From GCA-2862585 sp049890295 (GTDB lineage Bacteria > Bacteroidota > Bacteroidia > Flavobacteriales > UBA7312), in assembly GCA_049890295.1 (NCBI GenBank), contig JBMHBP010000002.1:124001-188000 (forward strand): a DNA stretch of 64,000 nucleotides, given 5' to 3'. Below are positions 26,165-35,963 of this stretch, one piece after another. Each line of letters opens with the position of its first letter. The first letter of the stretch is position 1. A program made the position numbers and the translations under genes. Below the pieces are notes generated by a model that searched no databases, was not told where the DNA came from, and was given only the letters and a program-made list of their open reading frames with translations.

Positions 26165-27265
26165 ATGCTTAGTTTAGAGTTAATTCTATTTTTCTGTTTT
26201 GTACTAGCGGTTATTGTTCAGCTGTATTACAGCCTATTTATCTTTCCTAAATGGCAATCTGTAAAACAAGAAAAAACAACCTTTTCTAAACCTATTTCTG
26301 TAGTTGTTTGTGGCTATAATGAAGCGTTACATTGGGAGCACTTGGTTGATCGATTATTAGCACAAGACTACCCCAAATTCGAAATTGTATTAGTTAACGA
26401 TCAATCTACAGATCATACCAAACTTATTTTTAAACAATGGGAAAATCAACCTAATATTAAATTAGTTGATATTGATGAAAATATAAAAAAAGGCTTGGGT
26501 AAAAAATTCGCTCTAACCTTAGGAATTAAAGCAGCTAAATACGATTATTTACTACTTACCGATGCCGATTGTTACCCTAAAAACAATCGCTGGATAAGTA
26601 GCATGGCACAACAATTTGCTCAAAATACCATCGTACTAGGCTACGGGGCTTATGAAAAACAAGCTGGCTGGTTAAATAAACTAATTCGTTTTGATACTTT
26701 TTTAGTTGCTTTACAGTATTTTTCTTATGCCTCAATTGGATTAGCTTATATGGGTGTTGGCCGAAATTTAGCCTATAAAAAATCGTTGTTTTTTGATAAT
26801 AAAGGCTTTGCTTCTCATTTACATTTACCATCTGGAGATGACGACCTATTTATCAAGGAAGTAAGTTTGCCAAATAATACTACTATTGCCACAAAACCCT
26901 CGGCTCACACCTTATCTATTCCAAAGCTAAAATGGTCGGCTTGGATACGCCAAAAATCCAGGCATTTGACAACTGGTAATTATTATAAGCCTATACACCA
27001 ATGGATGTTAGGATTGTGGTCTATATCTCAGATAATGACCTGGCTGTTGTGTATTGTCTTAATCGTTTTGGGAGTTTCTTACATTCATGTTTTAACTCTT
27101 TTATTAATTCGAACATCGGTTTTTATGGCTGTTTCTTTTCCTTTGTTAAAACAGACTGAAGAAAAGGACTTATTAGTAGTTTTTCCATTTTTAGAATTAT
27201 CCTTTATCTTTTTTTACATTATATTTATAGTCAATAGGCTAATTCAAAATAAACGATTTTGGTAA
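26165..27265 (+). CDS. Membrane glycosyltransferase, family 2
   Basis: 366 residues from the ATG at 26165 (the frame can be extended to TTG codons inside the promoter region, which is unlikely). An N-terminal membrane helix, a GT-A domain with SVVVCGYNEALHWEHL, VLVNDQSTDHT and the metal-binding LLTDADC, then GDDDLF and three C-terminal helices. It probably builds a cell-surface polysaccharide or glycolipid on the cytoplasmic face; sugar and acceptor are unknown. The stop overlaps the start of the sigma factor gene by 7 nt. Confidence 0.85.
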   Translation: MLSLELILFFCFVLAVIVQLYYSLFIFPKWQSVKQEKTTFSKPISVVVCGYNEALHWEHLVDRLLAQDYPKFEIVLVNDQSTDHTKLIFKQWENQPNIKLVDIDENIKKGLGKKFALTLGIKAAKYDYLLLTDADCYPKNNRWISSMAQQFAQNTIVLGYGAYEKQAGWLNKLIRFDTFLVALQYFSYASIGLAYMGVGRNLAYKKSLFFDNKGFASHLHLPSGDDDLFIKEVSLPNNTTIATKPSAHTLSIPKLKWSAWIRQKSRHLTTGNYYKPIHQWMLGLWSISQIMTWLLCIVLIVLGVSYIHVLTLLLIRTSVFMAVSFPLLKQTEEKDLLVVFPFLELSFIFFYIIFIVNRLIQNKRFW

Positions 27266-27864
27266 ACCGCGAACTGACAGAAAAAGCTAAGCAAGATTTA
27301 AAGCTCATTAAACGTGCTTTGGAAAAGGGCGATTCTCGGGCATACTCTCAACTAATGTCAAAGTATAGGGATCCCGTATTTTTCATGTTATTCGAAAAAG
27401 TTAATAACAAAGAAATAGCTAAAGAATTAACAATTGAGGCTTTCGGTAAAGCATTCAATAAACTTTCTTCGTACTCATCTGAATATGCATTTAGCACATG
27501 GTTGTTTACCATTGCTAAAAATAACTGTATTGATTTTTTACGAAAGAAAAAATTACCTACTTTATCTCTTGATGCAACAATTGATAATGAGGAAAATTCA
27601 AAGCCTATTATAGAAATTGCAGATAATGCACTAACCCCAGATCATTATTTAATAAAATCTCAGCGGTTGCAGATTATAAGACGTATTGTAGAAAAGCTAA
27701 AACCTAATTATAGAAAACTGGTCAAATTGAGGTATTTCAAAGAGTACACCTACGAAGAAATTTCTTCAGAACTAAATATACCATTAGGTACTGTTAAAGC
27801 ACAACTTCACCGCTCAAGAGAACAATTGTTTAACATACTTTCTGGAAGCGAAGATTATTTTTAA
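27259..27864 (+). CDS. ECF-type RNA polymerase sigma factor, TTG start
   Basis: 201 residues. Region 2 (LMSKYRDPVFFML...TIEAFGKAFNKL...YAFSTWLFTIAKNNCIDFLRKKK) and region 4 (LVKLRYFKEYTYEEISSELNIPLGTVKAQLHRSREQL) are complete. There is no ATG until residue 33, inside region 2; a TAA 9 nt upstream of the TTG at 27259 leaves only this codon (or an ATT before it) as start. No anti-sigma gene follows; the next gene is rsmG, overlapping by one base (TAATG). The sigma could be controlled by coupling to the upstream glycosyltransferase. Confidence 0.88.
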   Translation: MVNRELTEKAKQDLKLIKRALEKGDSRAYSQLMSKYRDPVFFMLFEKVNNKEIAKELTIEAFGKAFNKLSSYSSEYAFSTWLFTIAKNNCIDFLRKKKLPTLSLDATIDNEENSKPIIEIADNALTPDHYLIKSQRLQIIRRIVEKLKPNYRKLVKLRYFKEYTYEEISSELNIPLGTVKAQLHRSREQLFNILSGSEDYF

Positions 27865-28487
27865 TGCTTATTATTCAAAAATATTTCCCACATCTAAGTG
27901 ATGAACAGCTTACTCAATTTGAACAACTAGAGACAGTTTATTCGGACTGGAATAGTAAGATAAATGTAATTTCTCGAAAGGATATAGATGCCTTTTATGA
28001 GCGACATGTCTTACATTCCTTGGGGATAGCTAAAATTATGCCTTTTAAGAATGATAGTTGGGTCCTAGATGTCGGAACAGGTGGAGGATTTCCTGGTATT
28101 CCCTTGGCCATTTTATTTCCAAAAGTAAACTTTCATCTTGTTGACAGTATTGGTAAAAAAATAAAAGTAGTAAAAGCTGTTGCTGAACATCTGGGTCTTA
28201 CCAATGTGACGGCCTTTCAAAAGAGAGCTGAAGAAATGACTTTTAACTATGATTTTGTAGTTAGTAGAGCAGTAACAAAAATGCCTCTTTTCATAGATTG
28301 GGTAAAATCTCGCTTTTCAAAACGTTATATTAATGAATTACCTAATGGTATTCTCTATCTAAAAGGTGGTGACTTATATGAAGAGTTGAGTACATTACAA
28401 CAGCACTACAAACAATTCAATTTATCAGAATTTTTCGATGAGCCTTTTTATGAAACAAAAAAAGTAGTCTATGTTCAGATGAACTAG
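27864..28487 (+). CDS. rsmG: 16S rRNA (guanine527-N7)-methyltransferase
   Basis: 207 residues, normal for RsmG. The SAM-binding block VLDVGTGGGFPGIPLAILFP is diagnostic, with NVISRKDIDAFYERHVLHSL before it and VSRAVTKMP after it. It methylates N7 of G527 in the 530 loop of 16S rRNA; loss gives low-level streptomycin resistance in other bacteria. Third gene of the glycosyltransferase-sigma-rsmG operon; its 3' end overlaps a convergent methyltransferase gene by 4 nt. Confidence 0.93.
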   Translation: MLIIQKYFPHLSDEQLTQFEQLETVYSDWNSKINVISRKDIDAFYERHVLHSLGIAKIMPFKNDSWVLDVGTGGGFPGIPLAILFPKVNFHLVDSIGKKIKVVKAVAEHLGLTNVTAFQKRAEEMTFNYDFVVSRAVTKMPLFIDWVKSRFSKRYINELPNGILYLKGGDLYEELSTLQQHYKQFNLSEFFDEPFYETKKVVYVQMN

Positions 28488-29254
28488 AGAGGTTTTCTGC
28501 AGAAATAGATTATTTCATCTTTAGGTAGAGCAAATCGTTTAACTAATTTGGTATCTAACTCTTTAACAAAAGTATCCTCCGTAACTTCAAAGCCTGCTTT
28601 AGCTAATAGTTTACCATAATCTCGACCATACAATCTAAGGTGGTCACTTTGCCAGTAGTGTTTTTCACGTTCTTTAGGGTCAGTGATAGTGGGGTCGTCA
28701 AAGGTATTTTCTCTAGAGTAATCAATGGGAACTTGAAATATACCCCAACCGCCCTTTTTCATAACTCTAAAAAATTCTGACATCACTTTTTTATCATTAT
28801 CAACGTGTTCAAGAACATGATTACACATAATGACATCAAATGTGTTTTCTTTGAAAGGGATATCATGAACATCTATTTTAACATCGGCCCATGGAGAATT
28901 GAGATCGGCCGTTGTGTATTCTAGATTTGTTTGTTTTTTAAATAAGGGAATAAAACAATACTCTGGAGCAATATGTAAAAATCGAAGATTCTCGTTGAAA
29001 AAATTGGTTCTCTCATTTAAATAAAGCCATATCAAACGATGCCGCTCCAAAGACATACTATCCGGTGCTAGAGCATTTGCTCTTGATTTGATTCGGCCAT
29101 AAGGTAATAATGTTCGGTAAGTTATTCCATTAATAGGATCTTCAAAGGTATTTCCTCTCATGAAGAGTGAAAAAAATTGAAGAAAAACATGACTAACATG
29201 ATGTAGGTAATGTCTTGGGATGAGTCGCGTTATGATACTAATGATAAGTTTCAT
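28484..29254 (-). CDS. Class I SAM-dependent methyltransferase
   Basis: 256 residues. A methyltransferase type 11 core: HIAPEYCFIPLF (start of the Rossmann fold), TADLNSPWADVKIDVHDIPFKENTFDVIMCNHVLEHVDNDKKVMSEFFRVMKKGG, then FQVPID. The N-terminal 80 residues contain an amphipathic or membrane-associated region (LHHVSHVFLQFFSLFM). The substrate is unknown. It starts 9 nt after the MsbA-like gene and is probably co-transcribed with it, which could point to lipid or envelope modification. Confidence 0.75.
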   Translation of the reverse strand: MKLIISIITRLIPRHYLHHVSHVFLQFFSLFMRGNTFEDPINGITYRTLLPYGRIKSRANALAPDSMSLERHRLIWLYLNERTNFFNENLRFLHIAPEYCFIPLFKKQTNLEYTTADLNSPWADVKIDVHDIPFKENTFDVIMCNHVLEHVDNDKKVMSEFFRVMKKGGWGIFQVPIDYSRENTFDDPTITDPKEREKHYWQSDHLRLYGRDYGKLLAKAGFEVTEDTFVKELDTKLVKRFALPKDEIIYFCRKPL

Positions 29255-29263
29255 ACCAAATAT

Positions 29264-31009
29264 TTAAGAATTAAACTGCATTTGACTGAGTTGGCTATAT
29301 AGTCCATCATTTTGTTCTAATTCTTGGTGAGTTCCTTTTTCTTTAATTTCTCCTTTTTCTAAAACAAGTATACAGTCGGCATTTTTTATTGTTGATAATC
29401 TGTGGGCAATAACTATTGATGTTCTGTTTTTCATCAGCTCATCCATCGCATCTTGAACCAGCTTCTCTGATTCGGAGTCTAATGCACTTGTTGCTTCATC
29501 AAGTATAAGTATTCTTGGGTTTTTCAATATAGCTCTGGCAATGGCAATTCGCTGTCGCTGACCGCCAGATAGTTGAATTCCCCTTTCGCCAACAAGTGTT
29601 TCCATTTTTTCTGGAAACTCATTTATAAATTCTAGGGTGTTAGCTTTTCGGGCAGCTTCTTCAATTTCTTGGTCAGTAGCTCCAATTTTTCCATAAGCTA
29701 TATTTTCTTTTATAGTACCTCCAAATAGTAAAATATCTTGAGGTACTATGGCGATATGTTGCCTCAAAAAGTGTAAATCATAATCGGTAATACATTGATT
29801 ATCGATAAGCACTTCTTGCTTTTGGGTAGTATAAAAACCAAATAGTAGGGTAGCCAAAGTAGTCTTACCACTGCCACTTGGTCCGACTAACGCAATTTGT
29901 TCTCCCTTGTTAATTGTTGCTGATAGCGATTTGATAACGTTTATATCAGGTCGACTAGGGTAGGCAAAGGTTAAATTTTTAAAGGCTATGTGACCTTCAA
30001 TAAGTCGTTGCTCTTTATTATTAAACGAAATATCTTCAGCTGTTTCATCTAATATATCCATTAAATGTTCTGTGGCTCCTACAGCTTTCTGTATTTTGGC
30101 ATATATATCGGCCATACCACCTATTGAAGCCCCAACAAATACCGAATAAAGTATAAAGGTGAAAAGTTGACCCATACTCAACTCATTAGCGTTAATCAAT
30201 ATTACACCATACCAGATAACAGCCACTATTGAACCAAACAAACAGAAAATAATAAAAGATGCAAACGCACCTCTATATCGGCCTCCTTTGGTGGCAATTT
30301 CTTTTACAACATTTGTCTTTTTTGCATAGCGATCTATTTCAAATAACTCATTAGTAAATGCTTTGACGTTCATGATTCCTTGTAAGGTTTCTTCAACAAT
30401 GGTATTGGATTGTGCAATTTGTTCTTGTACCTCATTAGAGAATCGCTTGATGTATCTTCCAAAAAAGACAGCAGCTAGCATCATTGCTGGTACAATGGCT
30501 AACATGAACAGGGTTAGTTTTACCGAGGTTAGGGAAAGGAAAACAATTCCTCCAATAATTATTATGATTTGTCGCAAAAACTCAGCTAAATCGGTTGTGA
30601 AAGTTTCTTGCAACATAGATATATCAGATGAAATTCTACTATTTAATTCACCTACTCTACGGTTAGAGAAAAAAGGAAGAGGTAGTTTTATCAAATGAGC
30701 GTAAGTTTTTTGACGTATGACAGCTAGTGTTTTTTCGGTCACATTTACGAAAATAACTATCCTGAAATAAGAAAATATGGCCTGCAAAGCAAATAGAACT
30801 AACAGGAAAATAGCTATTTGATTTATATTATCAACCATAGTGTCTTGAGCCGAATCTACTAGATTTCCCATGAGTGCTGGAAAAACTAATGAAGCTAGCG
30901 TTGACAACAACAAGAAAAATAAGCCAATAGAAAATTCTAAACGGTAAGGTTTGACAAAAACGAATAGACGATTAAATTTTTTAAATCCAGATATATTTTT
31001 TTTCTTCAT
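29264..31009 (-). CDS. MsbA-like ABC exporter (fused membrane and ATPase domains)
   Basis: 581 residues from the ATG at 31009 (MKKKNISGFKKFNRLF). A six-helix type IV exporter domain at about 20-310, then an ATPase domain: Walker A GPSGSGKTTL, signature LSGGQRQRIAIARAI, Walker B RILILDEATSALDS. A half-transporter of this type forms a homodimer and exports lipids, lipid A or drugs. The first 24 bases of the longer open frame lie within the leader and are not needed. Confidence 0.9.
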   Translation of the reverse strand: MKKKNISGFKKFNRLFVFVKPYRLEFSIGLFFLLLSTLASLVFPALMGNLVDSAQDTMVDNINQIAIFLLVLFALQAIFSYFRIVIFVNVTEKTLAVIRQKTYAHLIKLPLPFFSNRRVGELNSRISSDISMLQETFTTDLAEFLRQIIIIIGGIVFLSLTSVKLTLFMLAIVPAMMLAAVFFGRYIKRFSNEVQEQIAQSNTIVEETLQGIMNVKAFTNELFEIDRYAKKTNVVKEIATKGGRYRGAFASFIIFCLFGSIVAVIWYGVILINANELSMGQLFTFILYSVFVGASIGGMADIYAKIQKAVGATEHLMDILDETAEDISFNNKEQRLIEGHIAFKNLTFAYPSRPDINVIKSLSATINKGEQIALVGPSGSGKTTLATLLFGFYTTQKQEVLIDNQCITDYDLHFLRQHIAIVPQDILLFGGTIKENIAYGKIGATDQEIEEAARKANTLEFINEFPEKMETLVGERGIQLSGGQRQRIAIARAILKNPRILILDEATSALDSESEKLVQDAMDELMKNRTSIVIAHRLSTIKNADCILVLEKGEIKEKGTHQELEQNDGLYSQLSQMQFNS

Positions 31010-31021
31010 AATAATAAAGGA

Positions 31022-31029
31022 CAAATATA
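31022..31029 (-). promoter_or_regulatory. -7 box TATATTTG of the ABC exporter-methyltransferase operon
   Basis: Exact consensus 12 nt before the ATG at 31009. Confidence 0.45.
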
Positions 31030-31071
31030 ACACTTGACCGACAATTTCATTAACTTTAAATCCTAATTAAT

Positions 31072-31079
31072 TATCTTTG
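31072..31079 (+). promoter_or_regulatory. -7 box TATCTTTG of the secreted protease gene
   Basis: Exact consensus, 29 nt before the ATG at 31109; no convincing -33. Confidence 0.4.
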
Positions 31080-31108
31080 TGCAATAATTAAAATCAAGTA
31101 TTGAACTT

Positions 31109-33316
31109 ATGATCAGAATTCTATTTTCCCTTTTTGTTATTAGTAGTGTAAGTGCACAAACGGTTTCTTCCGTTTATTTATCATCTGGTTTAGAAATACC
31201 TCTTTATACTTTCGAAAAGCCCTCTGATATTGATCAATTAATTCAAGAAGATGAAAAAAATGAAGGTTTTTACAGGTTTGGAAAACTCGTTTATACTAGT
31301 CTTTCGACTACAAACAGTGGCCAGTGGTATGAGGTAGATAGTGGAAAGGTTTGGACACTAGCCATTGAAGCAAAAGAAGCTAAAGGAATATCACTCTATT
31401 ATGATGATTTTTGGATACCCACAGGTGGTGAGTTAGTTATTTATAATCCTAATCAAACACAAAAAATAGGACCTTTCACTTCAAAGGATAATCATTCATC
31501 AAGAGTATTTGCAAATGAACTTATTTACGATGATATACTGATTCTTGAATATTATCATCCAAATACGGCAACATCAACTGTATCACTGAACATTAATCGC
31601 TTTGCTTATGCTTACAGAGATATCTCAGGTGGTCAGTTAAACGGGTTTGGTTCATCAGATAACTGTCAAGTCAATGCTAATTGTTCTGAGGGCGATGCCT
31701 GGGAATTTCAGAAAGAATCTGCTTGTAGAATACAAATTCAAGATGGTTTTTTCTCGGGTATTTGTTCGGGTGCAATGATTAATAACACCTTAAATGATTG
31801 CTCTCCTTATGTGTTGTCTGCTGATCATTGTTTTAGTGGTGATGGTGCGAGTGAAAACGACCTCAATCAAACCATATTTTATTTTAATTATCGATCTAGT
31901 GGTTGTAATAATTCAACGCCTAATAATACACATACTATTACTGGTTGTCAGAAATTATCAAACAGTTCTGGCGAAGGTAACAATGGCGATTCTGATTTTT
32001 ATTTAGTAGAATTGAACAGTGAACCAGATTTTGATCCATACTATGCAGGATGGGATAGAAGTAATACACCTGCTAGTAGTGGTGTAAGTATCCATCATCC
32101 AAGTGGCGATATTATGAAAATTTCAACCTTTAATAATTCACTTTATTCCGACGGTGGGTTAGGGTTTGGTAATGATAACACTACCCATTGGGGAGTCGTT
32201 TGGAGTAGTACAAACAACGGACATGGAGTAACTGAAGGCGGTTCTTCTGGGAGTCCAATTTTTAATCAAAACAAACTCATTGTTGGTCACCTTACTGGAG
32301 GTTCTTCATATTGTAATGCAACTAGCTCACCTGATGTGTATGGAAAGGTATGGCATGCCTGGGATCAGATGGGAAATACGTCTGGTCGACAATTACAACC
32401 TTGGTTAGATCCTACTAATTCAGGTGTTACCACATTAAATGGTATTTATTGCGGTCAATCCTCTCAAGTGGTAGCTGCTTTTTCTAGTTCTGAAACAATT
32501 GTTTGTAGAAACTCTACCGTTACCTTTAATTCAATTTCAAGCGGGAATATTAATTCTTATGAATGGCAATTTCCCTCTGGCTCACCATCAACCGCAACTG
32601 GCCCAGGACCTCATACTATTACTTATTCAGATTTTGGAACCCACAATGTCAGTCTTGAAGTAAGTGGTGATGATAATAGTGATACTTATACACAAACCGA
32701 TTTTATTACTGTTGGACCTAATGAAGTAGAATTAGATTTTTTACCCGATTGCTACGGTTCTGAAATTTCTTGGGATTTGAACAATGCTCAAGGTCAAACT
32801 ATTTTTGCTGTTAATACAGGGTACTATCCGGGTGGAAATAATGCAAATGATATGGAGCAAAATCCTGTAGCTGTTCAGGAAGATTGGTGTTTATCTAACG
32901 GTTGTTACACTTTTACTGTTTATGATGAATATGGGGATGGCTTATATGGTTCTCAACATACATGCGAATTTAACGGCGACTTTAGTATCTATGATGCTTC
33001 AGGTAATGTACTAACTAGTTTAGAGTCTCCAAATGCCGATTTTGGCGAAGAAATATCTTTAGAATTTTGTGTTGAGAGTAGTGTGTCAATACTAGAAAAA
33101 AGTAATAAAGTTAAAGTTTTCCCAAATCCATCCTATGGAGTAGTTACCTTATCAGCTCCTACAAGAGGAGAGGTAATCATTTACAATACTCTTTCTTCTG
33201 AAGTATATAGGGCTATGAAGTCTACCAACGATCTTCAGCTTGATTTGAGTAAATTGGATAAAGGTATTTACTTTATAAACTTTAATAATTCGGTTAATAA
33301 ACTAATACTGAATTAA
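31109..33316 (+). CDS. Secreted trypsin-like (S1) peptidase with PKD and T9SS sorting domains
   Basis: 735 residues. Signal peptide (cut near VSAQ), a beta-rich N-terminal prodomain to about 190, then a serine peptidase resembling lysyl endopeptidases: His in LSADHCF, Asp in NGDSDFYLVELN, Ser in GGSSGSPIF, and many cysteines for disulfides. A PKD-like domain (SYEWQFPSGSPSTATGPG) and another beta domain follow, ending in a T9SS type A sorting domain (VKVFPNPSYGVVTL...). It would be secreted through the T9SS to break down extracellular protein. The triad is assigned by motif, and Lys preference is only a family-level guess. Confidence 0.88.
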   Translation: MIRILFSLFVISSVSAQTVSSVYLSSGLEIPLYTFEKPSDIDQLIQEDEKNEGFYRFGKLVYTSLSTTNSGQWYEVDSGKVWTLAIEAKEAKGISLYYDDFWIPTGGELVIYNPNQTQKIGPFTSKDNHSSRVFANELIYDDILILEYYHPNTATSTVSLNINRFAYAYRDISGGQLNGFGSSDNCQVNANCSEGDAWEFQKESACRIQIQDGFFSGICSGAMINNTLNDCSPYVLSADHCFSGDGASENDLNQTIFYFNYRSSGCNNSTPNNTHTITGCQKLSNSSGEGNNGDSDFYLVELNSEPDFDPYYAGWDRSNTPASSGVSIHHPSGDIMKISTFNNSLYSDGGLGFGNDNTTHWGVVWSSTNNGHGVTEGGSSGSPIFNQNKLIVGHLTGGSSYCNATSSPDVYGKVWHAWDQMGNTSGRQLQPWLDPTNSGVTTLNGIYCGQSSQVVAAFSSSETIVCRNSTVTFNSISSGNINSYEWQFPSGSPSTATGPGPHTITYSDFGTHNVSLEVSGDDNSDTYTQTDFITVGPNEVELDFLPDCYGSEISWDLNNAQGQTIFAVNTGYYPGGNNANDMEQNPVAVQEDWCLSNGCYTFTVYDEYGDGLYGSQHTCEFNGDFSIYDASGNVLTSLESPNADFGEEISLEFCVESSVSILEKSNKVKVFPNPSYGVVTLSAPTRGEVIIYNTLSSEVYRAMKSTNDLQLDLSKLDKGIYFINFNNSVNKLILN

Positions 33317-33324
33317 ATCTGAGT

Positions 33325-33846
33325 TTATTTTTTTTCTAATTCTTTGGCAATGACATCTATCATTTGCTTAAATTCAATTTCGTCAAATAATCGAGTTAGG
33401 AATATAATCTTTCCCTCTCTATCGATAACAATGTTTCTTGTCACACCTGCTTTTGGAACTGTAAATAGTTCAAAGACACTACCATCAGAGTCAATTGCTA
33501 TCGGATAACTAATTTGTGTCTCTTTTATAAAGCGTTCAACCACTTTAGGGGTTTCTTTTAAATCGACTCCTAGCAAAATAAATTCTTGGTTTTTGAATCT
33601 CTGCCATACGTATTTTTCTAAATGTGGCATTTCTTTTCGACACACTCCGCACCATGAAGCAGTAAATTGGATGACACAAACTTTTCCTTTTAGAGAATCA
33701 GAATTTATAGGCGTTTGATCTAATAGTTTCAGTTCAAAATTTGGTAACGGCTCACCAATTTTAACTTTAAATCCTCTGTGATTTTGAGCACTTAAACTTA
33801 AACTGACCAGAGTAAATAAAAGAGTAATATATCTTTTAAATCTCAT
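33325..33846 (-). CDS. TlpA/ResA-like periplasmic thioredoxin
   Basis: 173 residues with a signal peptide (SLSLSAQ). AhpC/TSA-Redoxin fold with the CxxC site in SWCGVC (C66, C69) and the cis-Pro region VPKAGVTRNIVID. Members reduce periplasmic disulfides for cytochrome maturation or stress. It lacks a lipobox. It overlaps the aminotransferase gene by 11 nt as the last gene of the transketolase operon. An electron donor such as CcdA is not in the window. Confidence 0.85.
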   Translation of the reverse strand: MRFKRYITLLFTLVSLSLSAQNHRGFKVKIGEPLPNFELKLLDQTPINSDSLKGKVCVIQFTASWCGVCRKEMPHLEKYVWQRFKNQEFILLGVDLKETPKVVERFIKETQISYPIAIDSDGSVFELFTVPKAGVTRNIVIDREGKIIFLTRLFDEIEFKQMIDVIAKELEKK

Positions 33847-35038
33847 CTAATATTGATTTGAGTATTTTACAGGCTTTGATTATTTCATAATTGGAAATAA
33901 TAAGCGGAGGAGAAAGTCTTACAGTAAGATCATTAAATAAAAAGAAGAAGGTGATTAATCCCTGTTCATAGCCTTTTTGAACCACTTTTTGGCAACTTTT
34001 GGCGTCTTCAAGTACAAGTCCAAGCATTAACCCTTTTCCCTTAATTTCTTTTATTTTGGGATGTTTTAGATGTTCTCTAAATAACATTTCTTTTTGTGAA
34101 ACAGATGATACAATAGAATCTTCTAATAACAATGTTTCAAGAGTTGCTAATGAAGCAGCACAGCAAACGGGATGGCCACCAAACGTTGTTATATGACCCA
34201 GTTTAGGATTGTTCATCAGGTGGTTCATGTTTTCTTTGGAGCTAATAAAACAGCCGATTGGCATGCCACCACCCATTCCTTTAGCAATACATAAAATGTC
34301 AGGTGTTACATTAAATGTATCAAGAGCAAAGAGTTGACCAGTTCTACCAAAACCAGTTTGAATTTCATCGAAAATCAATATAGTACCAGTTGCATTACAT
34401 TGTTCGCGTACTGCTTGTAACCAGCCTTCAGGAGGTACAGTAAAGCCTGTTGCTCCCTGAATCGGTTCTACAACTACTGCTGCAGTTTCATCAGTAATAC
34501 ATTCCAAATGATCGAAATTGCCGTAGTCAAATAAATGACAATTGGGAAGTAGTGGTCTATATTTTGTTTTATATTCTTCAGTTCCCATTATACTTAGAGC
34601 TCCATGAGTACTTCCGTGATAACTATTGTTAAATGAAACGATATTTTTTCGACCAGTTAATCGCTTAGCGAGTTTCATTGCCCCTTCGATGGCTTCTGTT
34701 CCTGAATTTACAAGATAGGTACAATTTAAATTTTTAGGTAAATGCTCTATAAGTCGCTTAGATAATTGGTATTGGGGAGACTGAACATATTCACCATAAA
34801 CCATTACATGAGCATATCTTTCAATTTGCTCGTTAACACTTTTTATTATTGATGGGTGAGAATGTCCCAATGTACAAGCGGATACACCGGCAACTAAATC
34901 CATATAAGAATTACCTGATTTATCGTAAATATACATTCCTTTGGCATGAGATATTTCTAGGCCGTTGGCATAAGGTGTAGTTTGTGCCTGATGATCAAAA
35001 AATAGTTGTTGACCTTTTGTATGTTTATTTTCTTTCAA
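33836..35038 (-). CDS. Class III PLP aminotransferase (acetylornithine aminotransferase-like)
   Basis: 400 residues. Conserved blocks: NSGTEAIEGAMKLAKRLTGR, SFNNSYHGSTHGALSIMG, VVEPIQGATGFTVPP, IFDEIQTGFGRTG and the PLP-binding lysine in CIAKGMGGGMPIGCF. The family includes acetylornithine, ornithine and 4-aminobutyrate aminotransferases; the substrate cannot be fixed and no arginine genes are adjacent. The 5' end overlaps the transketolase C-terminal gene by 14 nt. Confidence 0.85.
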   Translation of the reverse strand: MKENKHTKGQQLFFDHQAQTTPYANGLEISHAKGMYIYDKSGNSYMDLVAGVSACTLGHSHPSIIKSVNEQIERYAHVMVYGEYVQSPQYQLSKRLIEHLPKNLNCTYLVNSGTEAIEGAMKLAKRLTGRKNIVSFNNSYHGSTHGALSIMGTEEYKTKYRPLLPNCHLFDYGNFDHLECITDETAAVVVEPIQGATGFTVPPEGWLQAVREQCNATGTILIFDEIQTGFGRTGQLFALDTFNVTPDILCIAKGMGGGMPIGCFISSKENMNHLMNNPKLGHITTFGGHPVCCAASLATLETLLLEDSIVSSVSQKEMLFREHLKHPKIKEIKGKGLMLGLVLEDAKSCQKVVQKGYEQGLITFFFLFNDLTVRLSPPLIISNYEIIKACKILKSILDEI

Positions 35039-35960
35039 TCGTTTGTAGTGCTGCTTGGACGATATTGGAAGTATCTAGACCATACTTTTTCATTAAATCT
35101 CTTGGTTTTCCACTTTCTCCAAATGTATCATTTACTCCTACCATCTCCAACGGTACTGGAAAATTCCTAGATAAACACTGTGAAATACTATCACCCAGTC
35201 CACCGTTCAACATATGCTCTTCGGCTGAAACAGCACATTTAGTTTTTTTAACCGAGGTCAAAATAGCTTCTTCATCAAGGGGCTTGATAGTATGAATATT
35301 TATCACTTCTGCACTAACACCCTTTTCTTTCAAGGTTTTTTGGGCTTCCAGTGCTTCCCATACTAAATGACCAGTAGCAAAAATACTGACATCATTTCCT
35401 TCAGTGAGTTGTATTGCTTTTCCTATTTCAAAAAGCTGATTTTCAGGAGTAAAATTTGGCACTTTTGGTCTGCCGAAACGTAAATACACAGGTCCTTGAT
35501 GATCCGCTATGGCAATTGTAGCAGCTTTAGTTTGATTGAAATCGCAGGTGTTGATAACAGTCATCCCTGGTAACATTTTCATCATCCCAATATCTTCTAG
35601 TACTTGATGAGTAGCACCGTCCTCGCCCAATGTCAGTCCTGCGTGTGAAGCACAAATTTTTACATTTTTACCTGAATATGCTATAGATTGTCTAATTTGA
35701 TCATATACTCTGGAGGTAGAGAAATTAGCAAAAGTTCCTGTAAATGGAATATGACCACCTATGGTAAGTCCTGCAGCAATACCCATCATGTTGGCTTCTG
35801 CAATTCCTACTTGAAAGAACCTTTCTGGAAATTCTTGTGCAAACTCATTCATTTTCAACGACCCTGTTAGGTCAGCACACAATGCAACGACTTTTGGATT
35901 TGTTTTACCAAGTTCACTTAAGCCTGCTCCAAAGCCTGAGCGTGTATCTTTCATTTCCAT
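35025..35960 (-). CDS. Transketolase C-terminal subunit
   Basis: 311 residues holding the pyrimidine-binding and C-terminal transketolase domains: DTRSGFGAGLSELGKTNPKVVALCADLTGS, the catalytic-Glu region QVGIAEANMMGIAAGLTIGG, and HAGLTLGEDGATHQ. It needs the N-terminal subunit encoded 1.4 kb upstream to bind thiamine diphosphate. The pentose-phosphate pathway (xylulose-5-P with ribose-5-P or erythrose-4-P) is expected. It starts 3 nt after the vWA gene. Confidence 0.92.
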   Translation of the reverse strand: MEMKDTRSGFGAGLSELGKTNPKVVALCADLTGSLKMNEFAQEFPERFFQVGIAEANMMGIAAGLTIGGHIPFTGTFANFSTSRVYDQIRQSIAYSGKNVKICASHAGLTLGEDGATHQVLEDIGMMKMLPGMTVINTCDFNQTKAATIAIADHQGPVYLRFGRPKVPNFTPENQLFEIGKAIQLTEGNDVSIFATGHLVWEALEAQKTLKEKGVSAEVINIHTIKPLDEEAILTSVKKTKCAVSAEEHMLNGGLGDSISQCLSRNFPVPLEMVGVNDTFGESGKPRDLMKKYGLDTSNIVQAALQTIERK

Positions 35961-35963
35961 AAT

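Noticed and set aside
33317..33324. Expected terminator between the protease and thioredoxin genes
   Set aside because: Only 8 bases separate the convergent genes and no stem-loop is visible; not reported as a feature.
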